From Elysia marginata (taxonomy: Eukaryota; Mollusca; Gastropoda; Plakobranchidae): a stretch of 64,000 nucleotides of DNA. The stretch spans positions 90,098 through 154,097 of the forward strand of contig BMAT01000545.1 in the NCBI GenBank assembly GCA_019649035.1, read 5' to 3'. A program made the translations under genes and the position numbers. Of the stretch, positions 1 to 12,700 are shown one piece after another. The notes below the pieces were generated by a model. The model was not told the DNA's origin and searched no databases. It saw nothing but the letters and a program-made list of their open reading frames with translations. The first letter of the stretch is position 1; each line of letters starts with the position of its first letter.

Positions 1-343
1 GATTCGTTCAGATTATAAGTTCCAATTGATAACTTGGGATAAAAACGAACTATGCAGCCATGAAACAAAGTTTCCGGATGTTATTGTTAGTTTGCACATG
101 CTTACTGGGTGGTTTCCGTCACTTACCCAAGGGGCTTTACTCCCACTGCCGGAATAAGGGGACAACTTCGTTCGTTTTTTCTATCGATTTTTTTTATCCG
201 GTAATTTTATTTTCGCTCATTTCCGGCACTCAACAGAGGCTTGACGGAATTTTGACGGAACTTTGACGGAATTTTGACGGAACTTCGACGGAACTTGTGC
301 ATTTGCCGGAATTCCGGCAATTGCCGGAAAAGTGGCACCTCTG
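1..343. mobile_element. End of an inverted-repeat (hAT-like) DNA transposon running off the left edge
   Basis: Read on the minus strand from 343, the sequence begins CAGAGGTGCCACTTTTCCGG and continues as GGAATTCCGG-type palindromes. This closely parallels the end of the 25842-27019 element (CAGGGATGCAAGTTTTCCG, then GGAATTCCG). Next to the end is an array of about five degenerate 11-bp units (TTTTGACGGAA, 239-295). No partner terminus is visible, so the rest presumably lies left of the window. Confidence 0.5.
239..295 (+). repeat. Subterminal 11-bp tandem repeat (TTTTGACGGAA)
   Basis: About five consecutive degenerate copies of TT(T/C)GACGGAA(C/T)T lie next to a palindromic CCGGAATTCCGG-type segment. 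Subterminal repeats of this kind often serve as transposase binding sites in hAT elements; that role here is inference. Confidence 0.65.
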
Positions 344-1776
344 CGTGCTTTTCATGTTTTATTCATATCTGAATTGAATACTTTCGTTTATGTTGTAAAA
401 ATCGGGAAACGGAGTCTTTCCGAAAAACGACGTTCTGCCTCATAAAAAAATTCGTTAAAAATCACCAAACCAACAAACAAGGGTTTTGACTGGTTTTATT
501 TGTTTATTAAGTTATTATACAGCAGAAACAAGAAACAAAACAATATAACAGCACAAGCAATGAAAGAAAAAAGCATATAAAGTCAGATTTACCGTTCGAC
601 CTCATTTTTTGTGGAACCTGCCTGATGCGGAAATACCAAACAAAAACCGTTTTGCGGGTCAAAGACAGTGTTGCAATCATTACGTCGTGACTTTATTTTT
701 AGACCCTGTAAATTGTTTGTCCTGTTTTCGCTCACAGCTACTCGATGAGAAAGAAGACCGGCGGAAATGACAAACGGAATGTTGCTCATTACGCAGCAAT
801 ACTTTTTAAAGAAATTGCTTGCTTTAGAGTGGTAGGCTTTTGTTAAAGTTTTTTTCGATTAAAATGGACTTTTTATTGCAACAGCATTTTTTATCGCTGA
901 TATTAAAAATCTAGGGCAAAAAAAATTATAGCAAAGACTGTCAACAGATACACTGATAAACCTCCTTTGCGAATAGTTTTTTACTGCATAATTTTTCATC
1001 ATTACCTTGGTTTATTTTATATTTTCCAATGGGTCTCCTGGAATGTTACAAAATATGTGGGTTTTTTTTACAAAAAATCACGATTATTTTTAATTTTCTT
1101 CTATCTTGTAATTATCTTGCAGTCACCCAGCTACATGTAGCTTTGATCTATAGCCTCTTTTAAAAACATGTAGGAGTTTTTGTTTTTTTGGTTTAGTATT
1201 TTGATTGTTTTTAGACTTTTGTTATGACAACGTGTTGCTTACATGATTGGGTGAGAATGACCCATATGATAAGATTGCTGTTGGTCCATCCATTACGAAT
1301 TCTTGGCACAAACTAATGAATATATTTGACAAACAAGTTTGACCGTGTATAGGCAAACTTCAAGCTGTCAAATATTCATTTGATCAAAAATGTGTCAAGC
1401 AAGCTTGATAGTGTATGGGCCAATTTCTAATTTAATGAAAACAACATTTAGATTAGAATGCTAGTGACTGTTCTGATTTAGGGAAGACAAAACATAGGTC
1501 GCAGAGTGCCTCTGACTGAGCTCCGATCATTTAAAAATCCATAATATACCTCAGAAAAAGCGCAAATTCAGGCAGATTGGTGAGTAATTTGCAAAAAGGG
1601 ATGGCTAAACCTTGAGATAAAATGTTAATGACCTGGATAAAAAGTTAAAACCTAGATCTAGGCCTATATTATAAGGTCTGAAGTTTCGTGTACTTACAAA
1701 ATTATGGTTTAATTTAAATTGCAAACTTTCAGGGTTTGACGCTTATTAATCTTATAATGGGTGCTTTGAGTATAGA
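344..1776. other. Non-coding flank, nothing recognised
   Basis: AT-rich sequence with only short open frames. I see no conserved protein motif, RNA gene or structured repeat. Confidence 0.5.
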
Positions 1777-2025
1777 ATCTAGATTCTAGCCAACTTACGA
1801 AATGGCAAAAAGATGCAATCTTCCAGTTCAACGTGACTGCGACAGTGCGAGACACGTAGATAGTCTACTTGTTGCTTGTCCACGTTTGTTATGCGTGAGA
1901 TGGTTTCGAGCTATTTTTAAGCACGTCTATAGATCTAGTCTACATCTAGATCTGGATATAGAATCTAAGACATGTTGTCATAACCTAGAAAATCTAGATT
2001 TAGTTGACAAGCTGAGTCTAGAAGT
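1777..2025. repeat. CTAGATCTAG-rich cluster
   Basis: Overlapping palindromic words (AATCTAGATTCTAG, AGATCTAG, CATCTAGATCTGG, AATCTAGATTTAG) are dense here. Similar clusters recur at 8219-8275, 25470-25620, 26490-26690 and 43565-43640. Confidence 0.5.
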
Positions 2026-2749
2026 ACTGTCAACTGCTATGATTCCTGTGTTCATTTCATTATTTCTGTAAGCCTGGCCTGATTACCCTGAAGTAGCAAG
2101 TTTTTGCAACACTGCAAGCAACAGAAATCTTCAATGTTTTGTTTTGATTATGTGGTATCGTGTCATGATATCGATAACACAGTTAACACCAGAATTAGTT
2201 AGGGGTAAAAATGAAATCGACACCCAAAGGCAGGACTAAATTCATAACTAATTTAGAATAATTGTCTACATAAAGTTAGATGACTTCCAAAGAAAACTTT
2301 ACTCTTTAAATTTGCACAAAGTCTAACATATTTAAAGACGAATGTGTTTAGTAGATTTGTTATCATTTTAGTTAACGACATCGATAGCTTTAAGAATCAT
2401 CTTTGGCGCCATATGACGTCATTTCTTAGGTCAAAGGTCAGAATTATTAAAGCCTGTTATTTTACCGTTATTGAGGAGCAAAATACTAACTAACACCCAA
2501 AACGAAGTGGGTAGCCACGTGCAGAGCGCCGCCTTTGCCATCGGCTGTGCGCGCTGCGTGTACTGGGCTCATTTTTTTAAATGCGAGCTTTCATTAGGCT
2601 ATAATAAGATTATTAATTATTATTTCAATTTCCATATATTCAAACTCTGGGCTTATCAAAACATAGAATCTCGCGTGTGATGTTTACTATTTCTGCATTT
2701 ATACTTTAACTAACTTATTTCTCTTCTTCCCTCTTTATATTTCTTTTTG
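2026..2749. other. Non-coding flank, nothing recognised
   Basis: AT-rich sequence without a coding or repeat signal I can support. Confidence 0.5.
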
Positions 2750-2848
2750 CCCCCCCCCCCCTCTCTCTCTCTCTCTTTCTCTCTCTCGCTCTCTCCGTAT
2801 CTTTCCCTCTCTTGCATATGCACACACACACACACACACTCACACACT
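2750..2848. repeat. Compound microsatellite poly-C / (CT)n / (CA)n
   Basis: A run of about 11 C is followed by degenerate (CT)n and then (CA)n, all directly visible. Confidence 0.95.
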
Positions 2849-5800
2849 CTATCTGTCTTTAGTTTCTCAGTACCGGTAGTTATGGTAAAATCCACATGTT
2901 TTTAAAAATTGAATTACATGTGCTGAGGCATTTATGATTTTAACAAATATGTCATTTGTCGATGAGGGTGCGATGGAAAATAACCATAGTTCCATGACTT
3001 TTTGTTTCTGCGATTTGTTTAAATTGAGGTCATAGGGAAACTATTAGAAACCTCTGCTTCACCATCATGATCAAGAGAAAAAAAATTAAAAAAAAAAGAG
3101 CTCATATAAAATATACTAAAAACGTACATTTTATCGTTGTGAAATGCAAGGAAGACTTCAATCACAAGGTAGTCAGACTAAGTCACACCAATGAGGGTAA
3201 GCAGCAATAGAAAGTTTCAAACCTTTATTTACTACATAAAACAAAACTAACCCTAGGTCATAATGCGACAGATATTATTGTATAACAGGTGAAACCATAA
3301 CTAAAATTAAAGACAAAACGCAAGAATAAGTTATTCTTACTATTCAAGCATTAACTAAGGCAATAATAATTTAAAGCAATAAAAAAAATAAGAGCTAGAT
3401 AAAAAGCAAAATAAAGCTAGGGCTAGAAATACCGTAAAAAGTTAAATAAAAGTAAAAATGTAGGAAAGCTTGAGACCCGATAGCTTACATTGTAAATGTA
3501 CTCGGAAATCAACAATGCATAATGTTAAAAGACTTTTTTTATTGTCCCTTTCCAAGGTGGGGGTCAAATTTCATAAGTGAGCAGAGATCGAAGAGACATT
3601 ATGAATATCTTTGCAACATCTATAAAAAAAAATAATCGTATTTCCCAGTGAAGGTCGGCTTTAATTAAAACAGCTACTTATTCACACAAGCTTAGGGTAT
3701 TAGAATCCTAAGAATTTGTTGAATATTGATGAATAATCACAATTGCCTAATTTATTACCAATGTGTTCTGAAGCTTACTTAAAGTTCAAAAGAAAATGTA
3801 ACATGCTTAATTAATATTTTTTTCCAAATATTTTTGTATACCCATGCTCGTCCTAATTGTGCATAGCAGCCATTTGTTTACAATGACCAAACCCATATTT
3901 TCATAATTATCACAAATGTAAGTCGTTGTGTCTGTCAGGTGAGCAAAACTTACGGAGTGAAAATAAACGAGTGAGAGTGAAATAACAGGTCGCAAGAGCC
4001 GGAGGAGTCAGATATAAGCGACAAGAGGAATGAAAGAAAGTGGAAAATACAAACAGGTTGCCCAATTTTCAAAGTTGACTCATTACACAGGTATAGGTCA
4101 GCAAAATTATTAAGCCTAAATACCCGTAAACTTATACATAGCTAGGCTTTGTCATTGGATATAGTGTGTAATAAATTATTTTTCAATCCTTTCCACTATA
4201 AGATAACGAAGTACAATGTAGAAACATCGGTAGAGCCAAAAGCTTAAGGGCCGACAGGGTTAAACTTTTATTAATAAGTTAGGGGGAAGATAAAGTTTTT
4301 CTAATAAAATCATAATACAGTCTCAATCGTAAAAGTAATTTGAATTTCTATGAATTGAATACTTTAACTTCTAAATGTCTAAATCATGTAACTTGAATTT
4401 CCTATGAAATGAATGCCCTACCCCCATAAACATTAGTGGCAATTTGATTTGAAGTAATATGGCAAATATTTTTATGACACCATTTCGTTATAAGAAATGT
4501 AAAAGCTCCCAACAAAGTTGAATCTGGTCTAAGCAAAAACCCACAAGAAGAATGAATTGCTAAAACTACCCAAAATATCGCGTGTTGACTGTGATGTGAG
4601 AACTTCGGAGCTCTCAACAATGTGTGTATAGACATTGATTGATACAATTTCACAGGAACTAGCCTACTGGATCAGCTGGAGCGTAACCTTTTTATTTATG
4701 CCTAACTCTTATATCTAATCTCTATCCAAAGTATTGTGAGAAATAGAGCACTTAAAGTTTGTTTTTTTTAATTCGGTAACTTAAACTTCATAATTAATTT
4801 TCCTTCTTGGGAATTTATTAGCTTTGTTTGCGATTACATTCAATGAATTATAATATATGATAAAGAACTCATTTTGAAATAAATTTTTGATCAGCAACAT
4901 TTAAATTTATACGTGTCACGTCATTTTCGTTTATATACTCGTACTTTACCTTATAGCAATATTGATAACCAATTCAATTCAATTTGAAAAAAAATTTACA
5001 GAGAACTTTGTTAATTTTTTTCGTTCAATTCTTTTTAATTCATTTAGTTTGACTTAAACCGTCAATTTCTCTTGCATGCAAATTCTGCTTAATGATAAGC
5101 TAGTAGTATTTAATTTTGTTCGTTTATTTTTATCTTTATAATTTGATTGTTTAAGTTATTACGCCCCCAACTATAAAGAATACAAATCTCTAAGGAATTT
5201 CATAAATTAATATTAGAAATCTAAATATCAATTATAAAATTATGATAATCAATTAACTTTAATCCCAGTTTAATAATAATATCTATTTGTAATAGCACTT
5301 AAAATTTCAAAACCAGTGATCTTTAAATTGGAGTCGAACCAAAATAATAGTTCCAAGTAGTATTTTCAAAGTAGAAATTCCCAAAACCACTGAGTAATTA
5401 ACCAGAATGTGAACACCCTCAATTCACCTATAAACCTATACAAGCTATATATTAACATTGCGGTTTTTCCCTTTTTTATCCTCAAATTCTGGAGTAATTT
5501 CTGAAAAGTGTTGTGGTGAGCAGGCAGCTTTCCATCTACTCTTTAACACATAGTGCGATATATGGTAGGCAGCCATGTACATGTTCGGTGCCAAACATAT
5601 TTTGAGGTGTATGATGCAGTTTGATGATACAGGTTGCTTCATACTATGACTCTCTCTTCAATCAAAAATCATATTGGGGTTATTTCACTGTAACTTACAG
5701 TTAATCTTGCAGACCATAATAATGGCATTGTTTAGTCGTAGGTATCAAAGACATAGGTGAGGTTGATTGGCGTTTGTTGGCACTAAGCAGCCTCAAGACT

Positions 5801-7289
5801 GGCAATCAAGAACCATAAAATAATCAGACAGTATCTCTGTAATCAACCAATCTGGTCATAAACTCGTATGTGACTCAAATTAGCTCTTAATCGAAGCCTC
5901 TAAACAAACATGAAACCTTAGATCTACATCTAACTCAACCTAGCTCTTATCTAAAAGAATAAAAGCCCAACCACAGGGGAAAACAATAATCAAACATCCA
6001 ATTTATAATATACAGGAAGTCAGTTACGTACATGGTTGGTGAGACTATCCAATATAAAAATTACCGTATCAAACTCCCTCTACTACAGCAGAGTACAAAT
6101 TCCTTATTAAATCCGGATTGTCATGGACCTGGGCTTGTGTGGAGCTCATGTCAACATTTTGAGGAGAAATCATCTGATTGTTCAAAATACAAGACTAATA
6201 CCAAATACCTAAAAGTTACTGCTCACTTCTCTCTAGGAGATGGGTGAAGGGCAGAGCGTTGTACATATACTGGGGAGGAGAGATTAGGGCGGCGGGGGGG
6301 GGGGGTCTACAAACTGGTCAGACCACCGTTTATCTTTCTCTGATGCTGCTCCTAGCATCTTACACAAGATACAACCACCCCTTTCGCCTACTGCAGGTGA
6401 ATTCTACATAAATTTATCTCGGATAACGAGCATCGTCACGTATCCTCTGTTTTGCCCAGGAAAATCTCTGCAAAGTCTGTCTAAATAGTAGGCCTACATG
6501 ACATTGTATACATGTATAGATTCAAACCTAACTGTAGGTCTTTCACCTTGGTTGTTCCCCAACAGAAAGCTATGCTGAGGATAGAGGGATTCAAACTCCC
6601 ATTCGAAATATACCGCTAGGGAAAATTTTCTAGTCTTATGCTAACGCTACTTAGACGACATGTCATTATCGTTTTTTGTCTTAGTCATAGTCATCGATGA
6701 GAAGAGATCGTTTACATAGCTGTTTACATAGAATTTCATTTCGATCACCAATGAATGGCATTGACTTACTTTGCCCTGCCGCATAGCCTAGGTCTAATTC
6801 AAATCTTCCACCACACACACACTCGTTGAACAGTTGCCAACAACACCTTAATACACTGTATCCACTCTGTGCCGCCTACTGCTCAATCTCGTTGTTCTTC
6901 TTCTACTCTGAAGGTTTACAGCAGGTCAGCATTGATAGGAACCAGCCAATTAAATTCGCACACTTCAACATTATTTTGGTACAAAAAAAAACAAACAAAA
7001 AAAACAACCAAACAGATCTAGGTAGCGTGTCCCTTTTGGAGCATTGCATTCATGATCACAGCCTTAAAAGTCAATCTCTAATTGTGTCATATAACCACTT
7101 CACCTATGTACGAAATTAAATTGAAAAAAAAAACAAGAGAAGAACCAAAAGAAAAAAACAACAACACAGGACCAAAGCAAAAAAAGAAAACTAAAAAACT
7201 ATTAAAACAACACGTTTGGTTATGAAGCTCACAAAGCCCCGTTGTTTAGCACCTGTCCCACCCAACTTTTTTTATTCCACCTGACAGTG
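2849..7289. other. Non-coding flank, no gene recognised
   Basis: Long AT-rich stretch with short unconvincing open frames on both strands. The only notable local feature is a 12-G run at 6294-6305. No transposon protein, RNA gene or terminal repeat was recognised. Confidence 0.5.
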
Positions 7290-7530
7290 CCAACTTGAAA
7301 CTGGCAGTCACGCGTCACGATCCACCACACTAGGCCTAGAGGTTGCGTGGGTTTTACTGCAGACGATTGGCTGACGAGTCCGGTTAGCCCATCAGTCATC
7401 TTGGATTTCTTCCGCGGCTTCGTCCTTTTGAGCGGGCCCGTAGCGCAGTACTATGCGCCGTGTGTGGCGTGGCATCCATTGGGCTAGAATAACCTCTTAC
7501 TTGAGATTTGGCGCGTTTAAGTACTTTTTT
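7290..7530. promoter_or_regulatory. CpG-rich patch, candidate promoter region
   Basis: In an otherwise AT-rich, CpG-poor flank this stretch has many CpG sites (ACGCGTCACG, TCCGCGG, GAGCGGGCCCGTAGCG, GGCGCG). It also has ATTGG (inverted CCAAT) near 7365. It lies about 2 kb upstream of the Tudor start codon and could hold a transcription start with an untranslated first exon, or serve a gene on the other strand. No TATA box or initiator was established. Confidence 0.3.
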
Positions 7531-9444
7531 CTTCACAAACACAGAAGAGCCTAGAGAAAGTCGGCAAAGCGCTTATTACAGCGTAAACGTCATAGATGCA
7601 CGAAATAATCCAGGCGGCAATAATTATGAGACTACCCTAAAGTACAAAGCAATCATATAGGCCTAAAGATACAACTAATACAATATACTTAAACATATCA
7701 TTCGAAAATTAATACTGAATTGAAGCGTTTGAAATTACTAAATTGTAGATTCGACATATTATTAAAAAAAAATTTTGTCTGACACTCAACCAGGCTGCGA
7801 GCGTACGCATAACTATCAAACTAAGGGCTAACGTAATCTATGTATACATAGAAACGATTGATGTGAATCTGCTTAAAGTATAAATACAACATCTCCGTGA
7901 TATATTAGAAAAAATAATTAGTAAAAAAAAAAACAACAATAATTATTACTACCTAATAGACAAAACCGACACGGTGAAATAGCCTTCATTACCTTGTACT
8001 ACTTCATTTAATTCCCACCAGTTCTCTCCCTTCTCCTTATGATCGACTGCTAGGCCTAGGTCTACTTCGCTAACTTGGCTTCATGCCTGCTATGGAAATG
8101 CCTTCCTGTGCATGAGTGGTGTCACACTGTCATCTTCAAAGGTTTAATTATTGCACACATCTTGGCGATGCTTTTTTAAAAAACGCTGAGGAATAAGTTT
8201 TCAGGTAAAACTGTACGGACTCTAGATTTAGATCTAGATTGTAGAGTCTAGATCTTATCTAGACTCTAGTTTTAACTCCAGCGTTGAGTAGGCCCATCGT
8301 CATGACATTAATCATTATCATGATTATTATGATTAATTTTAAAATTAAATGATATTTTTTTCCTATGCCCAGATTGTCCTAGGCTATGTGAAACTCAACC
8401 TGAGATTCTTAATCATCACATAATTGACTGTTAAAATTTGTAATAATTGAAGTGATTTTGATACAATTTAGTTTTTTTTAGTAAATTCTCCTGTAAAGTT
8501 GTAAAAAGTACATGATGTATGTACGCTAAACGAAGTAGGCTAAAACTAAAAGACAAAGTGCACCTGAGGCACGACAATATTAGTTGTTAAAATAAGGATT
8601 TTTCTCTATTCTCTCCTTTAAGGGAATGCAATTCTGGACCACTGTATGCCTTCATTTTGTTAAATCATAAATGTTTCCAGCATTATAATTACCATTTTAG
8701 TGATTTACAAGATCTTTTCTTCCTCAAATCTGACTCATTAATTATCTAGATTCTAGGTAGAGATAAATTTACATTAACTCATAAAATTTCTGGTTGGCCC
8801 TTTTGAAGCTAATAATAAGAAGGGCTGAAATGTGGCTAGCAAGAGGACATTAAATAATCCTGGCAGCCTTACATTGATATGGTTGAATTAGGCCTGAGAC
8901 CAAATTAGTGTTTTTGCTACAGTCACAGTGACAGGATATCTGCACTGGTGCGCCACTATTTATTTAAGTTAGACATTAATCCTCATTATCCTTCATTTCG
9001 TCAATGTTGTTGGTTAATATTTAAGAATAATGGAAATCTTTTGTCTCAGTTTTTGGCCCGCTTAGCCCGTTATTGTATCCTGCGTCTCTGGAAAACATCC
9101 ATTCTGAAACTGACTGTATATAGATGAGGTGTGACTGTCAGTCACCTGGCTGAAACTGTTGGAGTTCAAAGGAATATGAGAAACTGTCTCCCTTGAGATA
9201 AGGGGGAGAAAATCAAGCTTGAATTAATTCTTGTTTTTAGCATCCAAACTCATTGCAATATATTGGCGAGCTATAGCAATTAGCATTGAAAACCAATTCA
9301 GTGTCAGAGGTTTGGGAAATTAGAAGCTACTGGGCCCAAAGTAAGAATAGTAAATTAATTGAATATAAGACTAAGAGGCTTAAGATCAAGGACATCACAT
9401 CATCACTATACTTTGTATCAATTTTGAATCTGCTCCAGATTTCT
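7531..9444. other. Upstream flank of the Tudor gene
   Basis: AT-rich with a CTAGATCTAG cluster at 8219-8275 and a local palindrome-rich ATCATGATTATTATGATTAAT stretch near 8317. It may contain 5' UTR exons of the Tudor gene, but none can be identified without transcript data. Confidence 0.4.
8219..8275. repeat. CTAGATCTAG-rich cluster
   Basis: TCTAGATTTAGATCTAGATT and TCTAGATC words are nearly continuous over about 55 bp. Confidence 0.6.
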
Positions 9445-9468
9445 TGAAGCGGAGAGAAGTCACACAAT

Positions 9469-9724
9469 ATGGAGGAGTACCCAGTTGACTTCATTCCAAA
9501 TGATTCAACTGAATATGTCTTTACAACTCACATCAAAAACCCAGAACATTTTTATGTTCATGTGGAAAGCCAAACTAAGATTTTGGATGACATCATGGAC
9601 GCTCTTGCTGAACGCTATTATGATCTGGGGCCATCTGACCGAACACTAAACAACAAAAGACTTGGGGGTTTGTGTGCTGCAAAGTTCACAGATGATAATA
9701 ACTGGTACAGAGCAAGGATCACAG
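9469..9724 (+). CDS. Tudor gene exon 1 (start codon; first half of Tudor 1)
   Basis: It encodes residues 1-85 and the first base of codon 86. It contains the SN-like lead-in (NPEHFYVHVES) and the first Tudor strand pair (AAKFTDDNNWYRA, residues 70-82). It ends before a GTGGGT donor (phase 1). The start ATG has an in-frame TGA upstream and the acceptable context CACAATATGG. Confidence 0.88.
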
Positions 9725-12700
9725 GTGGGTTGCAATTGCTTATTTTGCCCTTTACAACATACTATTTACAACTTAGAAAATACAAAGCAGTAATAGGCAT
9801 TGAAATTAAAGGAAAGATGATTGACATAGTTGTTATAGTCAAACTACAAGTACAAGGGAAATGCAAGCCAGGAGTGAGGAAAAGCAACATGTATAACATT
9901 TTTTTTAGCATGGAGGGGTCAAGTTTTGTATCTGCCTATGCTATAGTTAGTATTTAAGAATTCTAGTCACGAATATAAGAACAATCATACAATTTCAATG
10001 TCATATGATATCTCCTTTAAAAAATTAGTAACTGCTTGTTAGTTGGTTGTTAAGATTTTACGTCCCAGTCAACTTCAAGGTTATATCAGAGTCAGTGCTA
10101 GATACAATTGAAACCGTGCTGCCACACTGTGAGGAGCGCATGTATACACCACACCCAGTCACATTATCCTGACACCGGGCCGACCAGACTTAATGCAACC
10201 CATATTGCCAGACAATAACACTGGGCGGATCAGCTGTTAATACTAATTTTAAAGTCCTTGGTTTGACTCGGCCGGGGATCGAACCACGCACCTCCGGATC
10301 TCTGAGCGAGTGTCTTACCGCTAGGCCACAGAGCAAGTGTAATTGCTTGTTAGACAACATAAAGTACATGTACCTTTTTAAAAAAAATGTTACAATTATT
10401 TTCCTTTTTTTTCTGTTTTTTTTTTTTTTTTTAGCCTGAGAAACTGGAACAACACTTATTTGATCATTGTTGATCCAGTGAATAATGCCAATGCAAAGCT
10501 TGTAAATGAAACTTTTTCTGTTCCTTAATAATATATGCAAAAACATTGGGCCTGGATTTTCATTTATTTTCATAAAATTGAAGTGGAATCCCTAAGAAGT
10601 CCATAATGATAATGGCAGATGTTTCAATATTTTATATATGATTTCTATTAAAAGCAAGAGAATGTCATAAGATCTTAATGACTTATCATTTATTTAAAAT
10701 GAAGAAAAATTAGAAAGCAGTTTTTTTTTTACTCATTAATTCTTGTTCCAGGTTTAATAAAAACGGGCATGATTGAGGTGCAGTTTGTGGACTATGGTAA
10801 TACTGATTATGTGAGTGATGATCGAGTGAAGTCACTTGATCCAGATCTGGTGCATTACCCAATTCAATGTTACAGGTAGGTTCTTGTGTGCATAATCTAA
10901 ATCTCAATGATATCACTACTGTTTGGAGGGAGAGATTTACAGTTATTTGGAAAAAAGTTATTTTGTTATGACACTTTGAGTGTTATCTTAAAGAATCAAC
11001 AGCTTTGAATATATGACAATACATTTAATGATATAAACATGGATGCCATTTTGTTTTCATTTTTAGCCTAAAANNNNNCCCCCCCCCCCCCCCCCCACAG
11101 ATTTGAAAAAGACTGATCCTGATTCAGATGACATTTTAAATATTTTTTAAATATCGCCATGATTTTCAGTTCTTTACAGAGTACTATTAACTGGGGCCCA
11201 AGTATAAAATTGTAAAGAACAATTTTTAAGATACGTTAGCAAAATTCCTGTTTAAATTAAACTCATCAATTACAGTTCTGGACAAGCCATGATAATTTGT
11301 AACCATCTGAAACTTCATTATATGTTTTAAAGTAGCTTTTTTTTGCATCTCTTTGATATTTTTATTGTTTTTTAAATAAAGTTTCTTATATTGGATTGTG
11401 TAGATGTGCCTTGGCTAATGTTTCAAGCACACAAGGGTACTGGACACCTGAGTCAACCATCAAATTTGAGGATAAAACAATGGATCAAAGGTGTGAGGCT
11501 TATTTTTCAGGAAAGACACAGGATGATGTAAGTATAGGATTGTTATAATTTAATGTTAGCTCAGCTTGTTTTTATACTGTTTTCTGTTACTTGAATATTA
11601 ATGGTTATGCTGGGAAGTCTAATGGATTTGACCAGCTGTAATTGCTTATGGTGAAGAAAACTGACCCCTTTATTAATGTTGTGGAGATTTCAGTCAGTCA
11701 CAGGGCTCCATTACAAAATCTCAGTGAAAAAAAGGAAAGCATTATACTGGATAGGTCTAATTTTTATCAAGAGAATACTTTGCATTCTACTTAAAGAGCA
11801 AAAAGTAATAGGTGTGGAGGGAGATGTAGCTAAAAGACTTAGGTGGATGCCAGTTAAAGATTACATTCATAGAGCGGAGGGTTTGAGGGATAAAGAGAAA
11901 GACTAGGTAATAAAAGAAAGGGAGAGATTTGAAGATAGATAATTAGACAATTAGACATTGATAAAAAGAGCTCAAACATTCCCTTGTTACTGGTTTAGTT
12001 TCAATCTCAAGACTGTCCATGTCTCATTAATTTGGTTTCAAGAATAAGACAATTTAATTCGTTGGTAATTCTTTATTTCTTTTGCAGACTTACCTTGTGC
12101 ACATGATAGATGCAGATGGAAATAGTCTGAATGAGATGTTTGGTGCAGTTGGGTCAAGCAGAAGGCCACAGGTCTGCTTGAAATTTATTAAAATTGTCTT
12201 TTATAGTTAAAAAATTTGTTTATTTATTTAAAGATTTCTTTAAGAAATAAAAAAAATCTTTTCTTTGACCTTTAAACAGAATTTTCTATGCTTTTCATCC
12301 AGTAACTTCAAAAGTGAATCCCAGGCATACATTGAGTTGTAATCATTAATCATATCCACATTCTCAGTTTCACAAAATGTTGATAAATCTCAAGTCTTAA
12401 AAATCTTTTTCATTGTAGGCTTCTGCTGTGGAAGAAACTGGGTTCAAGGACATTGCGTGGAAAAATGGGGCCAAGGTGCAGGCTACAGTTGCCTATGTCC
12501 AAAGTCCTGACCTTTTTTGGTGCCAGGATCAGTCTTTTGCCAATGAGCTTTTGATTTTGTCAGAGGAGCTGTCACGTTTTCACATGACTCAAGGCATTCA
12601 GCCAATGTCAGATATAAGACCTGGTTCAGTTTGTGCTGCTAAGTTCAGTGAGGACGAAGCTTGGTACCGAGGAGTTGTACAAGCTGTTTCAAATGGAACA

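Noticed and set aside
7365-7400. A hammerhead ribozyme (CTGACGAGTCC core)
   Set aside because: The first conserved block is present, but I found no matching stem II partner or GAAA block downstream, so the core cannot fold.
10262-10340. A tRNA gene on the minus strand
   Set aside because: The box A and box B motifs belong to the head of a SINE: they are followed by a SINE body and tail, and the whole is bounded by a 10-bp target-site duplication.
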